NCBI GenBank assembly: GCA_002422725.1
Contig: DITE01000061.1
Span: forward strand, 1-64,000
DNA from: Bacteroidales bacterium UBA6192
GTDB taxonomy: Bacteria > Bacteroidota > Bacteroidia > Bacteroidales > F082
Length of the DNA stretch: 64,000 nucleotides
Direction of reading: 5' to 3'
The notes beneath the pieces are model-generated. The model was given only the letters and a program-made list of their open reading frames with translations. It did not search any database and had not been told where the DNA came from. The translations under genes and the position numbers were made by a program. Numbering within the stretch: the first letter of the stretch is position 1; each line of letters opens with the position of its first letter. Below are positions 37,367 through 46,465 of this stretch, piece after piece.

Positions 37367-38686
37367 ATGGACTGGAAAAAGGAAACTAAACTGCTTGGCT
37401 GGATCATTATCATTTTTATTGCGGCATTCTTCCTGCCAATCGAAAGCGAAAGGTTTAATACCGCCATCTTGGCCACACTCGATCTTAGCCGCTGGTATGC
37501 CCGTGAACATGTTATCCTGTGCCTATTGCCTGCTTTCTTTATCGCAGGTGTCATTCAGGTTTTTGTGAGTCAGGGAGCGGTGATGAAGTATTTTGGAGCC
37601 AAAGCAAAAAAGTGGGTTGCTTACACAGTTGCCTCCGTTTCGGGCACAATACTCGCTGTTTGCAGCTGCACTATCCTACCCTTGTTTTCGAGCATTCACA
37701 AGCGCGGAGCCGGCCTTGGACCTGCAATTGCTTTCCTTTATTCAGGCCCGGCCATCAACATACTGGCAATCATTCTCACAGCCCGGATCCTTGGCTTCGA
37801 AATGGGGGTTGCGCGTGTTATTGGGGCAGTGGTTTTTGCTGTGGTTATCGGCTCAGCCATGGCATTGATCTATCGCAAAGAGGAAAGACAAAAACGGGCC
37901 GATCAAATGAATTTCCCTGAAATTGCTGAAAAACGCCCCATGTGGAAAACTTCGTTTCATTTTTTTACCCTTGTTCTTATCCTTGTTTTTGCCAATTGGG
38001 GAAAACCGGGCGAAGGCATCACAGAAGGAACCTGGTATTGGATTTGGTTTTACAAATGGTATATCACAGGATTTTTTGGACTTTTCCTTGTTTATTCACT
38101 CGTTTTTATCCTCGGAATAAAATGGTGGCATGTTGCATTGGTTGCACTAGCCACAGCAGCCTCAGGTTTTCTGGTTGCTTCGCCTCTTGTTCCGATGATC
38201 GTGGGTATTGCGGGATTAAGCATCATTACTTTGCTGGACAAAAATGATCCGGACAATTCTGAATGGACCAGATCAAGCTGGGATTTTACCAAACAAATTA
38301 TGCCCTTGCTGGCAATTGGTGTTGTAACAGCTGGTTTTCTGCTGGGCTCAACCCATGACGACACGGCCATTGCCGGTATCATCCCCAACGAATGGATTGT
38401 TGCTCTGGTAGGAGGTAACTCAGTGTTCTCGAATCTATTTGCATCCATAGTGGGTGCATTCATGTATTTTGCCACACTCACCGAAGTGCCAATACTACAG
38501 GGATTGATGGCAGCAGGCATGGGCAAAGGGCCTGCTCTGTCTCTTTTACTGGCCGGACCTTCGCTTTCCTTGCCCAACATGCTGGTCATCCGAGGTATCA
38601 TGGGAACGCAAAAAACAGTTGTTTATGTCGTATTGGTTGTGGTTATGGCTACCCTTTCCGGATTAATTTACGGTTCAATCTTTTGA
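37367..38686 (+). CDS. ArsP-like permease (DUF318 family)
   Basis: A 439-aa inner-membrane permease with about ten helices. The family includes ArsP, which exports trivalent methyl- and aromatic arsenicals. The conserved Cys99-Ser-Cys101 (AVCSCTILPLFSSI) is followed by GAGLGPAIAFLYSGPAINI, and a related second half contains GPALSLLLAGPSLSLPNM, so the internal duplication typical of the family is visible. It starts 3 bp after the ArsG-like gene. A homologue of unknown cargo cannot be excluded, but the neighbours argue for organoarsenical efflux. Confidence 0.88.
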   Translation: MDWKKETKLLGWIIIIFIAAFFLPIESERFNTAILATLDLSRWYAREHVILCLLPAFFIAGVIQVFVSQGAVMKYFGAKAKKWVAYTVASVSGTILAVCSCTILPLFSSIHKRGAGLGPAIAFLYSGPAINILAIILTARILGFEMGVARVIGAVVFAVVIGSAMALIYRKEERQKRADQMNFPEIAEKRPMWKTSFHFFTLVLILVFANWGKPGEGITEGTWYWIWFYKWYITGFFGLFLVYSLVFILGIKWWHVALVALATAASGFLVASPLVPMIVGIAGLSIITLLDKNDPDNSEWTRSSWDFTKQIMPLLAIGVVTAGFLLGSTHDDTAIAGIIPNEWIVALVGGNSVFSNLFASIVGAFMYFATLTEVPILQGLMAAGMGKGPALSLLLAGPSLSLPNMLVIRGIMGTQKTVVYVVLVVVMATLSGLIYGSIF

Positions 38687-38693
38687 TCGTACT

Positions 38694-39122
38694 ATGAAAC
38701 AAGTTGATGACAATTTCTTTTCACATTGTTTTCAAAGCGGTGGTCTGAAGTTTATTACACCCCTCAAAGCTTACCCGCTTTGTCTGCAGGGAACCCTTCT
38801 GATCGATCTGCGACCCGATTATGAAGGTGCATTCAAACGACCGGATGTTCCTGAGCTTATGCTTATACCTTATACCGAAATCGACGAACATTTGAGCGAA
38901 ATACCCCTTGAACGCGACATTATACTAGCTGATTGCGTGGGAATTAGAAGCAAGGAAGTTATGACATTGCTTCATACAAAGGGATATACCAGACTGTTGT
39001 CGCTGGCTGGTGGCTTTGTTGACTGGGAAAGGGATGGGTTGCCCATAAAGGTGGATTTAAGCGAACGGCTTACCGGCAGCTGTATGTGTCAGCTGAAGCC
39101 ACGTGAAAACAAAAAGCAATAG
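38694..39122 (+). CDS. Rhodanese-domain protein with CxC tail
   Basis: A 142-aa single-domain rhodanese-like protein without a signal peptide. The likely active-site cysteine is Cys81 (LADCVGIRSKEV), in a loop shaped like the sulfurtransferase loop of the family. The strand LLIDLRPDYEGAF and the late GGFVDWERDGLPI are typical. An extra C-terminal tail carries Cys130-Met-Cys132 (GSCMCQLKP), uncommon in rhodaneses and a possible As(III) site. It starts 7 bp after the permease and 3 bp before the lipoprotein gene. Arsenate reductases exist on the rhodanese fold (Cdc25/Acr2), but whether this one reduces arsenic is open. Confidence 0.88.
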   Translation: MKQVDDNFFSHCFQSGGLKFITPLKAYPLCLQGTLLIDLRPDYEGAFKRPDVPELMLIPYTEIDEHLSEIPLERDIILADCVGIRSKEVMTLLHTKGYTRLLSLAGGFVDWERDGLPIKVDLSERLTGSCMCQLKPRENKKQ

Positions 39123-39125
39123 TCG

Positions 39126-39488
39126 ATGAGAAAGACACTTACATTCATAACACTGTTGGGATGCCTCGTTTTGGTATCCTGCTCAAAAAAAGACCAGGAT
39201 AACCTCAAACCCAATCCTGATATTCAAATCATTAGTCTACAGGCTACGCTTAAGGTAGTGATGGCATGGGACACCACCTCGATCACAGTAAACGCAACAG
39301 GCGATAATCTTTCCTACGCATGGGAAGCCAATCATGGCGATATCCTGGGAAGCGGCATCTCGGTTAAGTATGCTGCCGGACAATGTTGCATCGGCCTGAA
39401 CACAATCACCTGCAGGGTTTTCAACGAACAGGGCTATGCCGAAGATACCATACAAATTCGTGTAACACCTTACACCATTAATCCATGA
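39126..39488 (+). CDS. Small lipoprotein with vicinal cysteines
   Basis: A 120-aa predicted lipoprotein. The signal ends in a lipobox (LVLVSC, lipidated Cys19), followed by a charged linker and one beta-sandwich (Ig/PKD-like) domain with LSYAWEANHGDILG and a final strand region. Cys87-Cys88 (GQCCIGLNT) and Cys96 (TITC) are three further cysteines, unusual for an Ig-like fold. The stop overlaps the start of the outer-membrane protein gene by 4 bp, so the two are translationally coupled and probably work together at the outer membrane. Specific function unknown. Confidence 0.8.
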   Translation: MRKTLTFITLLGCLVLVSCSKKDQDNLKPNPDIQIISLQATLKVVMAWDTTSITVNATGDNLSYAWEANHGDILGSGISVKYAAGQCCIGLNTITCRVFNEQGYAEDTIQIRVTPYTINP

Positions 39489-40423
39489 AAAAGTATCTCG
39501 TCCTGACCGGAATACTCTTTATCGTGGGGCTTAATCTGCTGAAAGCACAGTGCTGTGCTGCCGGAAACCCTTTGAATATGATGCTTGATGCACAATCCAT
39601 CGGCAAGCAAAGCCTTCGCATGTCGCTGCTTTACCGCTATAGCCTGTCCGACACCTACTATCAGGGAAGTAAACCCATCGATATCAACTATCTGGACAAA
39701 TCAGGTTTCAACTATCTGGAATTTGCCGCCCTATACAACATCACCGAACGGATTGGCATTCAGGCCGAAATAGGCTATTTCCTATCGAAATATGAATCAT
39801 ACAAAAATCCCTTAATCAAAGACAGCGAAGGCTCCGGCCTGGCCGACCTCAATCTGATGCTACGTTATGAGTTGATTCAGAAACCATTCGAAAAGTTGAA
39901 CCTGAGCCTGACCGGAGGTGTTAAGCTACCTGTTGGCGTTTTTGACCAGGAAGTTGATCAGGTCAAGCTACCGATCAATGTCCAGCCATCTTCGGGCAGC
40001 TATCGTTATCATGGGGGATTCACTGTGGCAAAGGGATTCCGATATGCTCCCTGGCAAATTCTTGGAGCCACCATGGTGGAGTACTCTCAGCGAATTTCGT
40101 CCAGATTCTTTGATTATCAATATGGAACAGTGTATGCATTTCAGGCTGGAACCAGTTACACCTTTCACCAAAAAGCGCTGGCAATCATTCAAGTAAGAGC
40201 TGAGGTAAGGGAGAAATCAAAACGCGAAAACAATCAGATTGTAGATGCTTCCGGTGGGGAAATCGTTTTGCTGGTTCCACAAATAAATATTATACCGGCA
40301 AAAAACTGGGGTGCCAGTCTGTCTTTCTCTCTGCCGGTGTACAGGCGCTACCACGACATACAGTTTGGCAATAAGTATTCCTTCTCATTGGTAATCAGCC
40401 GCACACAAAAACTAATCAAATAA
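39485..40423 (+). CDS. Outer-membrane beta-barrel protein of the arsenical operon
   Basis: A 312-aa exported protein. The signal peptide ends near AQ (residues 21-22) and the mature protein begins with Cys23-Cys24 (QCCAAGNPLNMML). The rest alternates short polar and hydrophobic strands ending in aromatic residues (SLLYRYSLSD, YLEFAALYNI, LGASLSFSLPVYRRY-like segments), as expected for a barrel of about 12-14 strands. It is the last gene of the operon and overlaps the lipoprotein gene. By position it may let arsenicals out across the outer membrane or act as a metal sensor; both are inference. I do not know a characterised relative. Confidence 0.78.
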   Translation: MKKYLVLTGILFIVGLNLLKAQCCAAGNPLNMMLDAQSIGKQSLRMSLLYRYSLSDTYYQGSKPIDINYLDKSGFNYLEFAALYNITERIGIQAEIGYFLSKYESYKNPLIKDSEGSGLADLNLMLRYELIQKPFEKLNLSLTGGVKLPVGVFDQEVDQVKLPINVQPSSGSYRYHGGFTVAKGFRYAPWQILGATMVEYSQRISSRFFDYQYGTVYAFQAGTSYTFHQKALAIIQVRAEVREKSKRENNQIVDASGGEIVLLVPQINIIPAKNWGASLSFSLPVYRRYHDIQFGNKYSFSLVISRTQKLIK

Positions 40424-40426
40424 GCA

Positions 40427-41308
40427 TCAATCGGCATTCAGTCCTATTGCTGCTGCATTTCCTGATTTTATATGAATATCCCGTTGCGGGTAAGGTATTT
40501 CGATGTCGTGCTCTTTAAATTTTTCAAAGATGGCATAGTATAACTGACTCTTCAGCACCATGGGCGTGTCGCTGTAATCGAGCGTCCATATCCTTAGTAT
40601 AAAATTAAGGCTGCTGTCGCCAAATGACTCAAACAGCACGTCTGGTTCGGGTGTTTTGAGTACTCCCGCATTGTTGGAAGCCACCTCAATCAGCAGGCGG
40701 CGGATGTTGGCCGGATCTTCTTTGTAGGACACCCCCACCGGAAAATTCAACCTAACCTGTTTGTTGTTAAGACTCCAATTGATCACACGGTTACTGATAA
40801 GGTCAGAATTTGGCACAATAACAGCAATGTTGTCGTTAGTTATAACGGTGGTAGAACGTGCCGATATGTTAATGATATTTCCCTGCAAATCATCAATCTC
40901 AATGCGGTCGCCCACTTTCACCGGACGCTCGAAAAGAATAATAATCCCACTGATGAAATTGTTGGTGATGTTCTGCAAGCCAAACCCAATCCCAATTCCC
41001 AAGGCACCAACCAGAAGTCCAAGTGCGCTCAGGTCGATACCGGTTGTTTGGAAAATCACAACTAAACCTATGATTAGCAGCACATACCGGATAATTGTGG
41101 AGATGGACTGAGCCACCCCTACATCAATTCCATAACGGGGAAATACCCGTCGAACTAAAAGTTTCTTCAGTATTCCGGTTATAAAGAACAATAAAAAGAG
41201 TAAAATTAACAGGATAACAACCGATTTCGTGGTGATGTTAGTCTTCCCCAGTTGAAACAGATGGTAGTGCCACACTTCGGTAAACCATTTCATAAGATCG
41301 TTGTCCAT
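40427..41308 (-). CDS. Small-conductance mechanosensitive channel (MscS family)
   Basis: A 293-aa inner-membrane channel that opens under membrane tension in osmotic downshock. Three N-terminal helices are followed by the pore-lining helix and the beta domain, with the family block ALGIGIGFGLQNITNNFISG, then LFERPVKVGDRIEID and ITNDNIAVIVPNSDL. The length is that of the minimal MscS. I start at the ATG at 41308; a longer frame adds 12 residues of no clear role. The stop lies 3 bp from that of the convergent barrel gene. Confidence 0.95.
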   Translation of the reverse strand: MDNDLMKWFTEVWHYHLFQLGKTNITTKSVVILLILLFLLFFITGILKKLLVRRVFPRYGIDVGVAQSISTIIRYVLLIIGLVVIFQTTGIDLSALGLLVGALGIGIGFGLQNITNNFISGIIILFERPVKVGDRIEIDDLQGNIINISARSTTVITNDNIAVIVPNSDLISNRVINWSLNNKQVRLNFPVGVSYKEDPANIRRLLIEVASNNAGVLKTPEPDVLFESFGDSSLNFILRIWTLDYSDTPMVLKSQLYYAIFEKFKEHDIEIPYPQRDIHIKSGNAAAIGLNAD

Positions 41309-41407
41309 GTCAGTGATGTAAATTAGTGTGAAAAGTTTATACAAACGTACGTATTTTTTTGCTTGTCAAAGCCTTATGCAGGGTGGTAATGAAATGATTT
41401 ATCTGGT

Positions 41408-41974
41408 TCAGACCCTTATTGAACCACGAAATGCCCTGCTTGAATAATAAGATTCTGCACCATTGTGGTAAATGAATACATGTCCAAATCGCCAATCACC
41501 AAAAATGGCTCCACCATGCTCTCGTATATCATAGGGTGTTAAAACCCAGCTGGATGTTTTGATATCAAACTTTCCAAGTTGCTGCAATGCACGATACTGC
41601 TCCTCCGTCAACAATTCAATACCCATTTCGATCGCCATACCAATCGCACTGTTTTTCGGTCGGTGTTCCTTCCTTGATTCAAGTGCCTCGTTGTCGTAGC
41701 AAACACTTCTGCGACCTTTAGGGCTTTCTGATGCACAATCATAAAAAATATATTCGCCTGTTTTTGAGTCGAAACCAACAACATCAGGTTCGCCACCTGT
41801 TTTTTCCATTTCGTTAAGCGACCACATTTTTGCGGGATGTGATTCCAGCCTGGCTTGCACCCTGGCCCATTCAATACCTGCATGGCGATTCATATACTTC
41901 TCAAAACGGGTTTTCAATGCTCTCAATAATTCTTCATATTCATTGCGCGACAATTCCTTATTCATCTTGTTCAT
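41408..41974 (-). CDS. DUF4256 domain protein
   Basis: A 188-aa soluble protein covering one DUF4256 domain, a family without assigned function. Recognisable blocks are MNRHAGIEWARVQARLE, GGEPDVVGFDSKTGEYIFYDC, SPKGRRSVCYDNEALESRK and the C-terminal IFGDWRFGHVFIYHNGAESYYSSRAFRG. No membrane or export signal. It stands alone between the MscS gene and a non-coding stretch. An ATG nine bases inside (41965) is an alternative start. Confidence 0.88.
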   Translation of the reverse strand: MNKMNKELSRNEYEELLRALKTRFEKYMNRHAGIEWARVQARLESHPAKMWSLNEMEKTGGEPDVVGFDSKTGEYIFYDCASESPKGRRSVCYDNEALESRKEHRPKNSAIGMAIEMGIELLTEEQYRALQQLGKFDIKTSSWVLTPYDIREHGGAIFGDWRFGHVFIYHNGAESYYSSRAFRGSIRV

Positions 41975-42417
41975 TTTTTGGGTAACTGAAACTATTTCAC
42001 TATTTAGCAGCCAGTAATTTCGTGTTCCAAAACTAATATAAAAATCTAAAATTCATATCCCACTCCACTTCTTCACAAATTCTGGACACACAAATACAAA
42101 GCAGCAAATTGGCAGAAAGACAAACCATTCGTTATCTTACTTTTAACCAAGCTTTTAATCTGACACTTTGATTGTATACCCGATGAATTCTCCTTCCAAT
42201 TATGCAACTTACAGTGAATGAGTTTTAAACAATTTCCCGATCTTGAAATTGATTTAGGCTTTTGAATGTTTTAATGACTACAAATAGTGATTTGAATTAC
42301 TGACAGTTGTGTTTCAATGGGTATAAATAGGATAGATCAATCTTCCCTTAGGTTGTTTTACCAATTCACAGGTCTTTGCAAAAGTTGCCCGAAATGCATA
42401 TTCTAGCGTGTTGATTT
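41975..42417. other. Intergenic region, 443 bp
   Basis: AT-rich and without a supportable reading frame, RNA gene or clear terminator. It separates two leftward transcription units. Confidence 0.4.
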
Positions 42418-43548
42418 TTATACAAGTGTTAATGCAAAGCCAAGTAATGAACCACCCAAAACGATGAAAGCACTGTTTACTTTCCTGAAACCGAAAGTCA
42501 GAGCAATGCTAATAACCGCAATAGAAACTGTGCGCCAGTCGGTTATCGTTTCTCTGCCCATAACATAACAAACTGAAATAATAATTGCTACTGAAGCCAC
42601 ATTTACCGCGTCTAAAAATGCTGAAAACAATGTTGAGTTCCGCATTCTTTTGACTAAAGGATTCAACAAGGCTACAAAAACAAATGATGGCAGAAAAATT
42701 CCGATGGTTGAGACGATTGCCCCAGTCCAGCCATTTATTTGATAGCCAATAAAGGTCACCGAAGAAAAAACCGGACCAGGAGTAAATTGCCCGACTGCAA
42801 TGGCATCAATAAGTTGCTGCCTGCTCAAAAGTCCTGTCGAAACCAATTCCGTGTCGAGGAATGCAAACAACACATAACCACTACCGTAAAGAATTGCCCC
42901 GATTTTGAGAAATATCAAAAACAGATTGAAATTAGTTGCCGAAAGACAGGTTGCATGCGATATTTGGAAAAGCGCAAAAGGGAAAAGACTATTTGTGCGG
43001 GTGATTTTTTTATTACGGATTGAAGCCAGTAACAGAGCAAGAAAACCTGCTCCAAACATAAGGTAAATTTCATTGAACTGAAGGAGAGAACTAACTAATA
43101 CGAAAAGCCCGATGACGGCCAATTCGAGTGTTTTCAATGATTTTTTTGCCAACGGAAAAATTGCGCCAAGAATGATGGCAATGATTGCAGGTTTTATGCC
43201 ATAAACAAATGGTTGCACTTCAGGAATTTGTCCATATTGCTTGTAAAGCCAGGCAAAAATACCAGTAATGAAAACCGCAGGCAGAATAAAACAGAGCCCT
43301 GCCACGATCAAGCCTTTCCAACCTGCTTTTTCGTGCCCGATATGAATGGCCATTTCAGTGCTGTTTGGACCAGGAATTAAATTTGTCGCACCAATTAAGT
43401 CAAGAAAGTGTTGCTCTGTCAGCCATTTTCTTTTTACAACAACTTCGTCCTGCATCATGGCAACATGCGCTGCAGGACCACCAAAACCAATTATTCCGAG
43501 TTTCAAAAAAAGTTTTGCTATGTCTTTTAATTCAGCATTACTTTTCAT
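42418..43548 (-). CDS. chrA: Chromate transporter ChrA (two-domain type)
   Basis: A 376-aa inner-membrane protein with about ten helices, of the CHR family, which expels chromate. Two homologous halves are visible. The first has FGGPAAHVAMMQDEVV and GATNLIPGPNSTEMAIHIG. The second has VLFAFLDTELV, DAIAVGQFTPGPVFSSVTFIGY and GAIVSTIGIFLPSF. It shares 11 bp with the end of the DoxX gene upstream, so they are co-transcribed. Substrate is by family only; CHR proteins may carry other oxyanions. Confidence 0.93.
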   Translation of the reverse strand: MKSNAELKDIAKLFLKLGIIGFGGPAAHVAMMQDEVVVKRKWLTEQHFLDLIGATNLIPGPNSTEMAIHIGHEKAGWKGLIVAGLCFILPAVFITGIFAWLYKQYGQIPEVQPFVYGIKPAIIAIILGAIFPLAKKSLKTLELAVIGLFVLVSSLLQFNEIYLMFGAGFLALLLASIRNKKITRTNSLFPFALFQISHATCLSATNFNLFLIFLKIGAILYGSGYVLFAFLDTELVSTGLLSRQQLIDAIAVGQFTPGPVFSSVTFIGYQINGWTGAIVSTIGIFLPSFVFVALLNPLVKRMRNSTLFSAFLDAVNVASVAIIISVCYVMGRETITDWRTVSIAVISIALTFGFRKVNSAFIVLGGSLLGFALTLV

Positions 43549-43969
43549 TCTTCATCAATAATTTGTCAAGCGACCATGAACCACTACCCTTAATGAGCAG
43601 AAAAACACTACCCAAAAGCATTGCCCAGTCAGTTCTGCTTCCATGCATCATTTCCCAAAAACCTTTGTCAACTAAGATTTCTGCTTTGGTCGTTGCGATC
43701 GCAACAAGCATGATGACAATAAGCGGAATACTTGCAAGCCGTATCATTAGTCCTGTCAGGACCATTGTTCCGCAAACAATCTCAAAGCTGCCAACAAAAC
43801 TCCCTAAAAAGTCAGGCAAGGGCAAACCAATTTTTGCAAATCGACCCGCCCCCAAAGTGTCAGCAAAAAGAAATTTTTGAATTCCTTCCGAAAGAAAAAC
43901 TGCACCAACCATCAGCCGGATCAAAATGGTAGTTTTTGAATTGTCAGTAATGTAAACCCGGTTATTCAT
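43538..43969 (-). CDS. DoxX family membrane protein
   Basis: A 143-aa protein with four predicted helices of the DoxX/DoxD-like group. The N-terminal helix has the usual RLMVGAVFLSEGIQKFLF, followed by IGLPLPDFLGSFVGSFEIVCGTMVLTG in the second. The function of most DoxX proteins is unknown, although some are tied to thiol or oxidative stress. Its stop overlaps the chrA start, making a two-gene operon with doxX first. Confidence 0.9.
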   Translation of the reverse strand: MNNRVYITDNSKTTILIRLMVGAVFLSEGIQKFLFADTLGAGRFAKIGLPLPDFLGSFVGSFEIVCGTMVLTGLMIRLASIPLIVIMLVAIATTKAEILVDKGFWEMMHGSRTDWAMLLGSVFLLIKGSGSWSLDKLLMKNEK

Positions 43970-44172
43970 GTCAATTTAATTATGTCGTTGTTTTCACTCT
44001 GTCAGGAACAAGTTGATGTTTAATACTTTGGTTGAGTTTAAAATCTGAATCTACCTGTGGCGTATAGAAACCATCCATTTCTGCAGGATCGAATCAATCT
44101 GTGGTGGTCGCAAAGCCAGAAAAGCACATAGCCTCGTTACCAGGTTTATGAAGGTACATTAATCAGGTCTTT

Positions 44173-44604
44173 CTATTGTTGCTGCTCGTTAAAGCTTATC
44201 ATCCAATTAATGCCGAACTTGTCTGTCAGCATGCCAAAATAGTCGCCCCAAAATGTATTATCAAGGGGCATGGTGATCTGTCCGCCTGCTGCTAAGTCCT
44301 TAAACAACTTGTCCGCTTCAGGTTTGCTGTCAGCTGTAACAGAAATGGAAAAATTATTTCCCTGAACAAATGATGCCGCCCATGCTGCGCCTGTGTCGCT
44401 TCCCATCAGATTAGAAGTTCCTATAGGTAATCCAACATGCATAATTTTGTCCTTATCCGATTCGGGAACTTGATATTCATCACTTTCGGGCATTTCGCCA
44501 AAGCGACCCAAATAAGAAAACTCTCCGCCAAAAACAGATTTATAAAAGTTAAAAGCTTCTTCGCAGTTACCGTTGAAGGTTAAATAGGTGTTTGTTGTTG
44601 CCAT
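44173..44604 (-). CDS. VOC family protein (PhnB-like)
   Basis: A 143-aa soluble protein of the vicinal oxygen chelate superfamily, PhnB/YjdN-like subgroup. It opens with TYLTFNGNCEEAFNFYKSVFGGEF, typical for that group, and contains KIMHVGLPIGTSNLMGSD and, near its end, WGDYFGMLTDKFGINWMI. The subgroup has no firmly known reaction. It lacks the cysteine pair of the arsenical C-As lyase ArsI, so its place near the arsenic operons is no evidence of such a role. Confidence 0.9.
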   Translation of the reverse strand: MATTNTYLTFNGNCEEAFNFYKSVFGGEFSYLGRFGEMPESDEYQVPESDKDKIMHVGLPIGTSNLMGSDTGAAWAASFVQGNNFSISVTADSKPEADKLFKDLAAGGQITMPLDNTFWGDYFGMLTDKFGINWMISFNEQQQ

Positions 44605-44981
44605 ATTAATTGTTATTTGTTTAATTGTTTAACTGTTTAATTGTTTATGAAAACCAGAATTCAAAGTTAATTTTCTTTTCTGCTTACCATTTCATTGATA
44701 CAGATTGGGGCAAAAGGCAGAGTAAAAGCTTTTGAAACAGGATAATTCTGATAAATGCCCGGTTTTTCACAGGTAATATGAAACCCATTAAAGAGATTGG
44801 GGACACAAATTCAAGCTTTTACCAAAGCAGTATTCAATCTCAATGAGGACCCAGAAAAGGTATAATGTCCGATCTTTTCTTTGATCGGATAAAATCTTTC
44901 CGGATGCCAAATAGTTGCTTGTTTTCTCCAACAAAAACCAGAGCAATCCCATTTCATAAAAAGTTGATTGCCAATTTGATG
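44605..44981. other. Intergenic region, 377 bp, with GTTTAATT-type short repeats
   Basis: TTGTTTAA/CTGTTTAA units recur at about 44610-44648 just upstream of the VOC gene on its strand. The rest holds only short frames without coding character. Confidence 0.4.
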
Positions 44982-45404
44982 TCAATGATTACCGTATTTC
45001 AGTTTCAAAAAATCCACTGTTTCTTTCATCAGTTTCACAAGCACATCCTGGTCGATGTCAGAGAGTTTCTTAATATAAATACAGCCTTTTCCCATGGTAA
45101 ACTTCCCCAAATCATTCAGCAGTTCTGATCCCTGCCCCATATACACATAGAGCGAAATTGCCGCTTTTCGTGGCGAAAAACCTACAAGTGGCCAATCTCC
45201 TTCCTGCCGGCTCCTGTCTGATTTGTAGTGGTAGCTTCCAAATCCGATGATTGATGGTCCCCACATTTTGGGTTCGCAGCCTGTGAAGTCCTGCATCAGT
45301 TTCACCAGTTCAACACTATCTTGTATTTTTTGCTCAGTGTTCGCAAAAGTCCTGATGAATTCGTAAACATCTGAATTGGTTTGTTTTGTCTTTAACTCTG
45401 CCAT
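44982..45404 (-). CDS. DUF1801 domain protein
   Basis: A 140-aa soluble protein of the DUF1801 (YdhG-like) family. It shows DVYEFIRTFANTEQKIQDSVELVKLMQDFTGCEPKMWGPSIIGFGSYHYKSD, the core of the family, and a late KLSDIDQDVLVKLMKETVDFLK. Biochemical function unknown. Stand-alone gene with no signal or membrane segment. Confidence 0.9.
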   Translation of the reverse strand: MAELKTKQTNSDVYEFIRTFANTEQKIQDSVELVKLMQDFTGCEPKMWGPSIIGFGSYHYKSDRSRQEGDWPLVGFSPRKAAISLYVYMGQGSELLNDLGKFTMGKGCIYIKKLSDIDQDVLVKLMKETVDFLKLKYGNH

Positions 45405-45609
45405 ATATATTTCAAGTTTAATTCGAAAGTTAATTTAATTTTCACACGAATGGAATTTGTGCAAAAGCATCCCACCGGGCGATAAAAATAACTGAATTTT
45501 TGAAAATTGGTAACCCAACATCTCCTTTCAGGCGTATTCACTGAGAACAATAAGTCATTTCTTATTGTGTGTCAGCACTTTCTATATGAAAATCGGGAAA
45601 AACCCTTTT

Positions 45610-45966
45610 TTAGAATGTCAAGACTTTGTCGCTATCAACAACCCATTCGGACAACTCGCCCATGGTTGATTTCATGGCTCCCTCAAAATATGGATGGTTT
45701 TTATATATTCCGCAACGAGACATACAAGTTCCACAAACCTTGACTTGGACTCCCTTTGAAATCAGGTCTTTCAGCATTTGTGACAAATCCTGGTCGTAAG
45801 CTTCCGGAGCTTTACATGCTTCCCGGGCCATGTCAACGGAATCATTCATTAAAAAAATTCTTACTTCCTGTCCGGTTTTTCTGAGTGTTTCGGCCAGTCT
45901 CAGGCCATTCCAGGTCACATCCGTGTTGTCATAAGGTTCACGGTTAAAGATAATGAGCACTTTCAT
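45610..45966 (-). CDS. DsrE/DsrF-like sulfur-relay family protein
   Basis: A 118-aa soluble protein of the DsrE fold. It begins MKVLIIFNREPYDNTD and has RLAETLRKTGQEVRIFLMNDSV and then CGTCMSRCGI, where the first Cys is at the position used for sulfur transfer in DsrE/TusD relatives. Three cysteines in CxxCxxxC are more than usual and might bind a metal. I use the ATG at 45966, preceded by an AGGAG ribosome site; the frame stays open for 78 codons upstream but without coding character. Confidence 0.85.
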   Translation of the reverse strand: MKVLIIFNREPYDNTDVTWNGLRLAETLRKTGQEVRIFLMNDSVDMAREACKAPEAYDQDLSQMLKDLISKGVQVKVCGTCMSRCGIYKNHPYFEGAMKSTMGELSEWVVDSDKVLTF

Positions 45967-46465
45967 TTCAAATCTCCTGTATTGGTTTAATCGATCTGAT
46001 TCATTGTCGTTCAGAGTCCTGATCAATGTGTACTTTGTTACTGAACAGATGCCGCTAAGAGTTTTCGATTCATCAGGGGCATTGGCAAATTTAGTGATTA
46101 GTTTTTCTTTTCCTACTCTTATCACTTTGCTTCCTGACCTGCAATTTCTTATCCTATGAGCGATTGACCACAAAAGACGTACATAATGGGTGTCCAACAC
46201 GTTCTCATTTAACCCTTTCTTTTATCTTTTTGTGATAATACGCCCATCAGACCAATAAGCCGGCTGAGTTTCTTTTCCATTTGTTACGTTTTTGAAGTTC
46301 TGCTGCGTGAAGCTTATTTTATGCTGCTTAGTGATCAGATAACATAAACCGGGAGTGGGAAACTGGCAGAAACATAACTGGATGAAGGTCATGTGCGAAT
46401 GATGTAAGTTTTTTCTGAATTTTTGTAACGACTTTGAAAGCAGATTTCCAGACCTTTGACTTTCT

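Noticed and set aside
44173..44604. VOC protein as an ArsI-type C-As lyase of the arsenic region
   Set aside because: It has the PhnB-like pattern and no cysteine pair for arsenic binding; it is also 4 kb from the nearest arsenic gene and on the other strand.
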